Shown: piece by piece, positions 1 to 5,344 of the stretch
Position numbering within the stretch: the stretch's first letter is position 1
How the letters are laid out: each line of letters opens with the position of its first letter
Assembly (NCBI GenBank): GCA_003527885.1
Contig: DPWB01000412.1
Coordinates: forward strand, 1 to 5,344
Length of the DNA: 5,344 nt
Origin: Candidatus Competibacteraceae bacterium
Lineage (GTDB): Bacteria; Pseudomonadota; Gammaproteobacteria; Competibacterales; Competibacteraceae
Reading direction: 5' to 3'
Notes under the pieces: generated by a model
Databases searched by the model: none
What the model was told of the DNA's origin: nothing
The model's input: the letters and a program-made list of their open reading frames with translations, nothing else
Program-made: the position numbers and the translations under genes

Positions 1-90
1 CCCCCCCCACAGCGCCGACGCCACACCCGCCCCCCCCCCCCCCCACAAAAAACCCCCCCACCACCCCGCCCCCCCCCCCCCCCGCCCCCG
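1..90. other. Poly-C low-complexity contig end, probable sequencing artefact
   Basis: The first 90 bases are almost only C, with 15-base C runs at 30-44 and 69-83 and shorter runs at 1-8 and 53-59. On the opposite strand these are poly-G runs, which two-colour Illumina chemistry produces when signal is lost. Normal base composition returns after about position 95. The reading frame of the following gene stays open through this stretch, so some of it may be real Pro/Thr-rich coding sequence, but exact bases and lengths here should not be trusted. Confidence 0.6.
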
Positions 91-494
91 GGGGCACAAA
101 CCCCGCCACTCCGAAGAAAACCACCACCAAACCGGATGCCACCGCAACCGCCGCCAGCGGGACCAAACCCACCCCCTTGAAGAAGACCCCCGCCAAACCC
201 GACATCGCCACAACCGGCGGCCGCGCCGCGCCAACCCCGCCGATTCGAAACCTGACCACACCCACCGGCCCGACCTCCAGCGGCTCCAAGCCGATAGCGC
301 CAATCCGCCACCTGACCGCACCGCCCGATACCGGCGGCCCCCGGTCCACCCGCCCCATTCACAACGCCACCACGCCGACCACCACTTCTACCGGTGGACC
401 CAGGCCGACCAAACCCGCCAACGCCCCGGCCCGCCCGACGCAAACCGCCAAACCGGTCGGCCCAAGCTCGGCGATCGCGGTGAAAAGCGAATAA
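3..494 (+). CDS. 3' end of a Pro/Thr/Ala-rich low-complexity protein, start missing
   Basis: The frame is open from the contig edge to a TAA at 492-494, so the start codon lies off the window; the TTG at 177 is simply internal. The visible part is built almost only of Pro, Thr, Ala, Gly, Lys and Arg, with no hydrophobic core or recognisable domain, and ends in a short tail AIAVKSE. Between 240 and 413 it carries three imperfect repeats starting PIRNLTTPT, PIRHLTAPP and PIHNATTPT, each running into a Gly/Ser/Pro-Lys/Arg stretch. This is typical of a disordered, basic C-terminal tail or linker. I do not recognise the protein. The uncertain poly-C region makes the first ~30 codons unreliable. 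Reading through to a normal stop in AC-rich, GC-rich DNA supports a real gene, but an unbroken frame in low-complexity sequence can also occur by chance. Confidence 0.5.
   Translation, partial: PPTAPTPHPPPPPPTKNPPTTPPPPPPAPGGTNPATPKKTTTKPDATATAASGTKPTPLKKTPAKPDIATTGGRAAPTPPIRNLTTPTGPTSSGSKPIAPIRHLTAPPDTGGPRSTRPIHNATTPTTTSTGGPRPTKPANAPARPTQTAKPVGPSSAIAVKSE
240..413 (+). repeat. Three imperfect tandem repeats of ~18-20 codons
   Basis: Units at 240-299, 300-353 and 354-413 each begin with Pro-Ile-(Arg/His)-(Asn/His)-(Leu/Ala)-Thr and continue into a Pro/Thr/Gly/Ser-rich stretch ending in Lys or Arg. The units are divergent at the DNA level, so conservation is mainly in the protein pattern. They lie in the C-terminal tail of the truncated low-complexity gene. 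Confidence 0.55.
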
Positions 495-582
495 TCCCGA
501 CAATTCCAGCAAGCAGCTCGGTCTTGGCACAGCTTGCCGTTGATGGTGCGGCGCTTGCCCGACATCCAGACGCTTTATTCGC

Positions 583-612
583 TTAATATTAGTCCCATTC
601 TACAGCTATAAT
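583..612 (+). promoter_or_regulatory. Probable sigma-70 promoter of the YbaK-HDOD gene
   Basis: A perfect -10 box TATAAT lies at 607-612 in an AT-rich pocket (about 571-620) that stands out in a GC-rich contig. An 18-bp spacer separates it from TTAATA at 583-588, which matches four of six bases of the -35 consensus. Transcription would begin near 619, giving a leader of about 40 nt before the ATG at 661. Prediction from consensus only. Confidence 0.45.
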
Positions 613-660
613 AATAACGTTACGTCTGGCTGTTCAAAATTCCGCGACTTGGATATTGCC

Positions 661-2079
661 ATGAACCTTCCCGACTCCGTTCGGAGTTATCTGGACCGGC
701 AGCAGTTTCCCTATAAGCTGGTTTCTTATCCTTCCAACGAGGCCCTGGGCCAGGTGGCGGAAAGGCTCGACATATCCACCCGCCGGCTCGTGCGCGCGGT
801 CCTGCTGCAAGATAAAAACGAACTGCTGATGGCGATTCTGCCGTATAGCCACCTGCTGGATTTCCCACTGCTTTGCCAGTTGCGGGACTTCGAGCTGGAA
901 CCGCTGTACGGCGCCGAAACGGTTCAGTTTTTCCAGACTCGCGGCTGCAAGGGAGATTCACGGCCACCCCTGCCGGCCGCGTTCGGTATTTCCGCGCTAG
1001 TCGATACCAGCCTGCCTGGCGAGGGGGAGATTTTTTTTGAAAGCGGTAGCAGCGATTGTCTCGTCAACATGGCAGCCAGCGACTTCGGCCACCTGCTGAC
1101 CCAAGCTCGCTGGGGGCGATTTGCGATTCCGGCCGAGGATTTGGATTTTCTGACCAACCAACAGACGCTCACGCCTCAAAACCTGAACAGCCTGACCAAC
1201 CGCTATACCCCGGCACAAACGCGGGCTGGTTTGGAATCCATCACCGAATTACCGGCCGTGCCCCAGACCGTACAGCACCTGCTGGCGCTGCGCGCCGAGG
1301 CAAATCCTTCAACCCAGGATATCATCCGACTCGCCGAACAGGACGCCACCTGCGCCGCCCAGCTCGTCTATTGGGCGCGCGCGCCGCTGCACGGCTTTCG
1401 CGGCCCGGTGGATTCGCTGGAGACCGCGGTCGAGCGGGTCTTGGGACCAGACCGCACGCTCGCGCTTTTGCTGGGCTCCAGCATGGCTCAAACCTTCCGT
1501 ATGCCGGCCGGTGGGCCGGTCGGCTTGCAGGCGGTTTGGCAGCACAGCATCTACTGCGCCGCGCTCGTCGGCGAGCTGGTCAAGCTTCTTCCCGAACCGC
1601 CCTGCGTCAATCCGGGCTTGGCCTATCTCGGCGGGTTGTTGCACGATTTCGGTTATCTGGTGCTGGCGCATGTCCTGCCGGCCCGCCTCTATCTGCTCAA
1701 CCGGTTTCTCGCCGTCAACCGGCATGTCCCGATCAACGATGCGGAGCGCTATGTCATGGGCGTCGAGCACGGCCATATCGGCGCCTGGTTGATGCAGTCC
1801 TGGAACCTGCCCGAAGAAGTGGTCTCGGCGGTGCGCTGGCATCACAGCGAGGAGGGCACCCATCCTTTCGCCGAATACTCCAATCTGGTGCTGATCGCCA
1901 ACCGCCTGCTGCATTATGTCGGTCTGGGCGAGGAACATAACAACCGGCTCCCCGCGCTGGCCATGTTCACGCTCGGCATCACCCGCGAACAGGCGATGGC
2001 GGCGGTGGGGCAAGTCCATGCCAGCATGGCGGAACTGGACACGCTGTGCGCGGTGCTACCTCTGCCTAAAGAGGCCTGA
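661..2079 (+). CDS. YbaK-like domain plus HDOD domain protein
   Basis: This is a 472-residue cytoplasmic protein with two domains. Residues about 1-148 resemble the YbaK/ProX aminoacyl-tRNA deacylase fold: an N-terminal helix (SVRSYLD), the strand VRAVLLQD around 44-51, and the closing pattern ALVDTSLPGEGEIFFESG at 112-129. The lysine usual in the V-K-T-L segment appears to be Arg45, so catalytic editing is doubtful. Residues about 190-400 are an HDOD domain: ELPAVPQTVQHLLAL at 196-210, W-Q-H-S with His295, GLLHDFG with His328-Asp329, E-H-G-H around 369-372, and W-H-H at 393-395. HDOD proteins are generally signalling or regulatory rather than proven hydrolases. I chose ATG 661 over the TTG at 649 because a weak GGA (651-653) sits 7 nt before it, and YbaK-family proteins start at about this point. 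The gene stands alone, converging on the glnK operon. The domain pair is known in gammaproteobacteria under the name aminoacyl-tRNA deacylase and HDOD domain-containing protein; its physiological role is unclear to me. Confidence 0.88.
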   Translation: MNLPDSVRSYLDRQQFPYKLVSYPSNEALGQVAERLDISTRRLVRAVLLQDKNELLMAILPYSHLLDFPLLCQLRDFELEPLYGAETVQFFQTRGCKGDSRPPLPAAFGISALVDTSLPGEGEIFFESGSSDCLVNMAASDFGHLLTQARWGRFAIPAEDLDFLTNQQTLTPQNLNSLTNRYTPAQTRAGLESITELPAVPQTVQHLLALRAEANPSTQDIIRLAEQDATCAAQLVYWARAPLHGFRGPVDSLETAVERVLGPDRTLALLLGSSMAQTFRMPAGGPVGLQAVWQHSIYCAALVGELVKLLPEPPCVNPGLAYLGGLLHDFGYLVLAHVLPARLYLLNRFLAVNRHVPINDAERYVMGVEHGHIGAWLMQSWNLPEEVVSAVRWHHSEEGTHPFAEYSNLVLIANRLLHYVGLGEEHNNRLPALAMFTLGITREQAMAAVGQVHASMAELDTLCAVLPLPKEA

Positions 2080-2198
2080 ACGCCCCGTCTCCGCGCCTCC
2101 ATCAAGGCGAGGCGAACGCCGCCATCCACCGCGCCGCGCCGGCCACCCCGGAATTCATGCGGCGGACGCTGGCGGGACTTTGAACGCTAACAACATGA

Positions 2199-2223
2199 GG
2201 GCGGAGCCGCGGTAGCTCCGCCC
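2199..2223 (-). terminator. GC-rich hairpin, probable terminator of the glnK-amtB-glnK operon
   Basis: GGGCGGAGC at 2199-2207 and GCTCCGCCC at 2215-2223 form a perfect 9-bp stem with a 7-nt loop. It begins 24 nt after the stop of the distal glnK. Read on the minus strand, the stem is followed by a moderately U-rich stretch (TCATGTTGTTAG), whereas the plus-strand side is followed by GC-rich sequence, so it fits a leftward terminator better than a rightward one. It lies 119 nt beyond the HDOD stop and may still slow rightward transcription. Confidence 0.55.
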
Positions 2224-2247
2224 CGCCGGCCGCGCCTCACCGCGCCC

Positions 2248-2595
<348 letters not shown>

Positions 2596-2663
2596 CTAGC
2601 GTTCGCTTGATTCAAAGAAAGACCGGGCGGGACTATAACCGAAATCCGGGACCGCGTGCGATG

Positions 2664-2698
2664 TGTCGGAGGACCGACAGCCGGCCCCCGCGACCGGC
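2664..2698 (-). other. Two adjacent small stem-loops in the amtB-glnK spacer
   Basis: In the mRNA, 15 nt after the amtB stop, GCCGG/CCGGC (2694-2698 with 2680-2684, 9-nt loop) is followed directly by TGTCGG/CCGACA (2674-2679 with 2664-2669, loop TCCT). Neither has a U-tract after it. They could slow 3' decay of the glnK-amtB part of the message or mark an RNA-processing point, but GC-rich spacers form such stems easily. Confidence 0.3.
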
Positions 2699-2713
2699 CG
2701 TTCGCCCTGACTG

Positions 2714-4054
2714 TCAGAGGTTGTAGCCGCGTTCGTCGTGCAACGCGATATCCAGACCTTCGGTTTCCTGCTCTTCGGTCACTCGCAATCCCACCAGCGC
2801 ATCCACCAGCTTGAGGAGGAGGTAGCTCAAGACAGCGGAATAGACGATGGTAAACAGCGCACCCTTGGTTTGGACCCACAACTGAGCGCCGACCGAAACG
2901 CCCTCGGCCAAACCCTTGCCGCCTAGCGCCGCGTCGGCGCACAAGCCGGTGAGAATCGCGCCGACGATGCCGCCGACCGCGTGCACGCCGAACACGTCCA
3001 GGGAGTCGTCATAGCCCAGCGCCCGCTTGAGCTTGGTGGAGGCCAGGAAACAGATGACGCCGGAGGCGATGCCGATCAGCAGCGCGCCCAGCGGCCCGGC
3101 GGTGCCGGAGGCCGGGGTGATCGCCACCAGGCCCGCCACCGCGCCCGAAGCGATGCCCAGAGCGCTCGGCTTGCCGTGGTTGAGCCATTCCGCGCACATC
3201 CAGCTCAGCGCCGCCGCCGCCGTGGCGATCTGGGTAACCAGCATCGCCATGCCGGCGCTGCCGTCGGCCGCCACCGCGCTGCCGGCGTTGAAACCGAACC
3301 AGCCGACCCACAGCATCGACGCGCCGATCAGGGTGAAGTTGAGGTTGTGCGGCGGCATGGCGGTGGTCGGATAGCCTTTGCGCCGGCCCAGCACGATACA
3401 GGCCACCAGTCCCGCGATGCCGGCGTTGATGTGAACCACGGTGCCGCCGGCGAAATCGAGCACGCCCCAATCCCACATCAGCGCGCCGTCGCCGCTCCAG
3501 ACCATGTGGGCTATCGGCGCATAGACAAATGTGAACCAAAGCCCCACGAACAGCAGCAGGGCGGAAAATTTCATCCGCTCGGCGAACGCGCCGACGATCA
3601 AGGCCGGCGTGATGATGGCGAAGGTCATCTGGAAAGTCGCAAACACCGTCTCCGGTATAGCCAGCGTGAGGCTATCGCGGCCGACGCCGTTAAAAAACGC
3701 CTTGCCGAAGCCGCCGACAAAGGTGCTCAGGTTGATGGCTTCCTTGGTCATGCCGGTGGTGTCGAAGGCCAGGGTGTAGCCGTAGACCGTCCACAGCACG
3801 GTCATCAACGCGGTGATGGCGAAACATTGCATCATCACCGACAGCACGTTCTTGGCCCGCACCATGCCGGCGTAGAACAGCGACAGACCGGGAATGGTCA
3901 TGAACAACACCAGGGCGGTCGAGGTCAGCATCCAGGCGGTGTCGCCCGAATTCAGCTCCGGTTTGACGGCCTCTTGCGCCAGCGCCAGCGTTGGAGCCAG
4001 CGCCGCCAGCAACGCCAAACCGCCGTTTTTGATTACCTGCATCGCTCTGCTCAT
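2714..4054 (-). CDS. amtB: Ammonium transporter AmtB
   Basis: This is a 446-residue inner-membrane channel of the Amt/MEP/Rh family, a trimer that conducts ammonium/ammonia into the cell. Residues 1-26 form a signal peptide (Lys9 then a Leu/Ala core, probable cleavage ALA-QEA), as in E. coli AmtB. Eleven helices are expected in the remainder. Visible family marks are PGLSLFYAGMVRAKNVLS at 55-72, the signature LDFAGGTVVHINAG at 199-212 with pore His208, LWVGWFGFNAGS at 248-259, and FGVHAVGGIVGA at 355-366 with the second pore histidine, His358. The tail ends in the cytoplasmic motif GLDIALHDERGYNL, the type of tail that works with GlnK in gating. I chose ATG 4054 because GGAG (4065-4068) lies 10 nt before it and it gives a proper signal peptide; ATG 4042 is an alternative. 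It follows the proximal glnK by 49 nt and should be co-transcribed from the sigma-54 promoter. Confidence 0.96.
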   Translation of the reverse strand: MSRAMQVIKNGGLALLAALAPTLALAQEAVKPELNSGDTAWMLTSTALVLFMTIPGLSLFYAGMVRAKNVLSVMMQCFAITALMTVLWTVYGYTLAFDTTGMTKEAINLSTFVGGFGKAFFNGVGRDSLTLAIPETVFATFQMTFAIITPALIVGAFAERMKFSALLLFVGLWFTFVYAPIAHMVWSGDGALMWDWGVLDFAGGTVVHINAGIAGLVACIVLGRRKGYPTTAMPPHNLNFTLIGASMLWVGWFGFNAGSAVAADGSAGMAMLVTQIATAAAALSWMCAEWLNHGKPSALGIASGAVAGLVAITPASGTAGPLGALLIGIASGVICFLASTKLKRALGYDDSLDVFGVHAVGGIVGAILTGLCADAALGGKGLAEGVSVGAQLWVQTKGALFTIVYSAVLSYLLLKLVDALVGLRVTEEQETEGLDIALHDERGYNL

Positions 4055-4103
4055 CGGTGGATGTCTCCAGTCGTCAGTTAAAACAGCCAAATGCAGGATC
4101 GCT

Positions 4104-4589
<486 letters not shown>

Positions 4590-4663
4590 TTAATTGGTTT
4601 GTTTTAAACTTCCGCCATTTTTTGCACCCGTTCTAGCCCCGGCCCGGCCCGCGCGCCACGCCA

Positions 4664-4680
4664 TGCACTTAGTTGGTGCA
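4664..4680. promoter_or_regulatory. NtrC enhancer binding site
   Basis: TGCACTTAGTTGGTGCA is a 17-bp interrupted palindrome that matches the NtrC consensus TGCAC(C/T)-N5-GGTGCA in both half-sites. Its centre lies about 128 bp upstream of the predicted glnK start, inside the range of the NtrC sites of E. coli glnA and glnK. A further TGCACC half-site at 4623-4628 lacks a good partner half and may be a weak second site. The site is also about 80 bp upstream of ubiK, but no -24/-12 promoter points that way. Confidence 0.8.
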
Positions 4681-4754
4681 ACACATTCCGTCCACAAACC
4701 GGAAAATCCCGTTAAACTAAAATTCACAATGCTGGGTACCCTGGAGAAACCGTG

Positions 4755-5054
4755 ATGATCGACCCCAAAATCTTCGACGATCTGGCCAAACGCTTCACCG
4801 AAGCCCTGCCGTCCAGCTTCCGCCAGTTTCAAACAGATATGGAAAAGAACATCCATGCCGCCCTACAAGCCACCTTCAACAAACTGGACCTAGTGACGCG
4901 CGAGGAATTCGAGGTCCAGCAAGGCGTATTGGCCCGCACCCGGGCCAAGCTGGAGGAGTTGGAAAAACAGGTCGCGGAGCTGGAAGCGAAAGCCAGCATC
5001 GGCAAACGGCGCAAAGGTGCCGAAAAACCGGGCGAACCCGAAGGCGATGGCTGA
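4755..5054 (+). CDS. ubiK: Ubiquinone biosynthesis accessory factor UbiK
   Basis: A 99-residue protein of the UbiK (formerly YqiC, BMFP) family, close to the 96 residues of E. coli UbiK. In E. coli it works with UbiJ and the Ubi complex in aerobic ubiquinone synthesis and binds lipid. The characteristic start MIDPK, the amphipathic segment to about residue 40, the core LDLVTREEFEVQ at 44-55 and a heptad-patterned coiled coil at about 54-80 (LARTRAKLEELEKQVAELE) are all visible. The last ~18 residues are a basic then acidic, Pro/Gly-rich disordered tail. ATG 4755 is preferred to the adjacent GTG 4752: it gives the family's usual MIDP start and GGAG (4743-4746) lies 8 nt before it. It is divergent from the glnK operon and upstream of comM, a gene order I recall from Pseudomonas and relatives. 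Confidence 0.93.
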   Translation: MIDPKIFDDLAKRFTEALPSSFRQFQTDMEKNIHAALQATFNKLDLVTREEFEVQQGVLARTRAKLEELEKQVAELEAKASIGKRRKGAEKPGEPEGDG

Positions 5055-5108
5055 CCCGCCCCCCTCCGCGCCCCTGCCGCTTGGCCAGCCGCTCGTTCTC
5101 TGGAATGC

Positions 5109-5143
5109 CCAGCGCACTGCACTAAATGAGTGCAGTGCGCTGG
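5109..5143. other. Perfect 15-bp inverted repeat between ubiK and comM
   Basis: CCAGCGCACTGCACT at 5109-5123 and its exact reverse complement at 5129-5143 flank a 5-nt loop (AAATG). RNA from either strand would fold into a very stable hairpin. It begins 54 nt after the ubiK stop and ends 64 nt before the comM ATG. No T-run follows on either strand, so it is not a classical intrinsic terminator. It could terminate or protect the ubiK transcript, be a dispersed palindromic repeat, or be an operator for comM. Confidence 0.65.
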
Positions 5144-5207
5144 CGGCGACCCGCCGGGCGCGGCGACCCAGGACCTGCCGGCCCGACGGCCGCACCACAG
5201 GCTCCCC

Positions 5208-5231
5208 ATGTCCCTCGCCATCGTTTATACC
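5208..5231 (+). CDS. comM: Start of comM/yifB, truncated after eight codons by adapter
   Basis: ATG at 5208 opens M-S-L-A-I-V-Y-T, then adapter sequence begins at 5232. This matches the conserved N-terminus of the YifB/ComM family (E. coli begins MSLSIV), Mg-chelatase-like AAA+ proteins; ComM is a helicase that promotes branch migration during natural transformation. A weak AGG (5199-5201) lies 6 nt before the ATG. The position directly after ubiK is where this gene commonly sits. Only eight residues are visible, so the call rests on the N-terminal match plus context. Downstream codons in this frame (LLYTSPSPRD-type reading) are adapter, not protein. Confidence 0.65.
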
Positions 5232-5297
5232 CTGTCTCTTATACACATCTCCGAGCCCACGAGACTAAGGCGAAACTCGTATGCCGTCTTCTGCTTG
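5232..5297 (+). other. Illumina Nextera adapter read-through (not genomic)
   Basis: 5232-5250 is the 19-bp Tn5 mosaic end CTGTCTCTTATACACATCT. It is followed by the Nextera read-2 segment CCGAGCCCACGAGAC (5251-5265), the i7 index TAAGGCGA (5266-5273, the N701 index) and the P7 sequence (5274-5297, ending CGTCTTCTGCTTG) with one mismatch. These are library-construction sequences that were not trimmed before assembly. They do not represent a transposon in the organism. Confidence 0.98.
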
Positions 5298-5344
5298 CAA
5301 AAAGAACACGGACTAGTAGCCGGCTCGCCGTGCGCCTTGGACAG
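5298..5344 (+). other. Noise beyond the adapter (not genomic)
   Basis: The 47 bases after the end of the P7 primer begin with an A-rich run and then become patternless. A read has no template past this point, so these bases are base-calling noise, or sequence joined on in error. Nothing here should be annotated. Confidence 0.85.

Noticed and set aside
525..537. Sigma-54-like TGGCAC...TTGC upstream of the HDOD gene
   Set aside because: The GG and GC are only 8 bases apart, and RpoN promoters need 10. A sigma-70 type -10 box lies closer to the gene.
509..537. GCAAGC/GCTTGC inverted repeat after the first gene as a terminator
   Set aside because: Only a 6-bp stem with a 17-nt loop and no T-tract; too weak to call.
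359..565. Minus-strand frame with Cys residues (CQDRAACWNC) as a small zinc protein
   Set aside because: Most of it is antisense to the Pro/Thr-rich gene, there is no ribosome-binding site, and the composition is a mirror of that low-complexity sequence.
1031..1038. T8 run in the YbaK-HDOD gene as a phase-variation tract
   Set aside because: A single 8-base run encodes an ordinary Ile-Phe-Phe, the frame is intact, and nothing suggests phase-variable expression.
1056..1940. Long alternative plus-strand frame inside the YbaK-HDOD gene
   Set aside because: It is Arg/Ala/Gly-rich frame shadow typical of GC-rich coding DNA; the HDOD frame carries all recognisable motifs.
2981..4081. 366-residue plus-strand frame opposite amtB
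   Set aside because: It is antisense to a certain AmtB gene and rich in His, Gln, Arg and Gly with no domain; a shadow of high-GC codons.
4718..4723. TAAAAT as the -10 box of ubiK
   Set aside because: It is a good -10 match, but no -35 box lies at 16-18 bp, so the promoter is left uncalled.
5232..5250. Tn5 mosaic end as evidence of a transposon insertion in comM
   Set aside because: It is followed by Illumina index and P7 primer, so it comes from library preparation, not the genome.

Overview
This window looks like a complete short-read contig from a GC-rich gammaproteobacterium. The gene order glnK-amtB divergent from ubiK-comM, the GlnK, AmtB and UbiK sequences, and an enhancer/sigma-54 control region of the NtrC type all fit that class. 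I recall a similar neighbourhood in Pseudomonas, but the genus cannot be fixed from sequence alone. Both ends carry sequencing artefacts. The left end is a run of poly-C blocks inside a low-complexity reading frame. The right end is an Illumina Nextera adapter with an i7 index and the P7 primer, starting at 5232. Everything from 5232 to 5344 is not genomic DNA.

Layout. 1-494: 3' end of a Pro/Thr/Ala-rich gene of unknown function, with three imperfect ~20-residue repeats. 495-660: promoter region with a consensus -10 box. 661-2079 (+): a two-domain protein, a YbaK-like (aminoacyl-tRNA deacylase-like) domain followed by an HDOD domain. 2080-2247: convergent intergenic region with a GC-rich hairpin that probably terminates the leftward operon. 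2248-4442 (-): ammonium operon transcribed glnK, amtB, glnK, with two 78%-identical P-II proteins either side of the transporter gene. 4443-4754: divergent control region with a sigma-54 promoter, a probable IHF site and a near-perfect NtrC enhancer site. 4755-5054 (+): ubiK, a ubiquinone-biosynthesis accessory factor. 5055-5207: a perfect 15-bp inverted repeat. 5208-5231 (+): the first eight codons of comM/yifB, cut off by the adapter.

How it works together. The leftward operon is a classical nitrogen-scarcity module. Under low nitrogen, phosphorylated NtrC should activate the sigma-54 promoter to make AmtB, which passes ammonium inward, and GlnK, which plugs AmtB when nitrogen becomes plentiful and is controlled by uridylylation at Tyr51. 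The second glnK downstream is the distinctive element: it has its own good ribosome-binding site and is separated from amtB by a 127-nt spacer with two small stem-loops. I see no mobile element, CRISPR array, tRNA or rRNA, and no clearly new defence or metabolic system. The points most worth a second look are the duplicated GlnK, the complete sigma-54 regulatory layout with a palindrome over the predicted start site, the YbaK-HDOD fusion that seems to lack the catalytic lysine, and the strong hairpin before comM.
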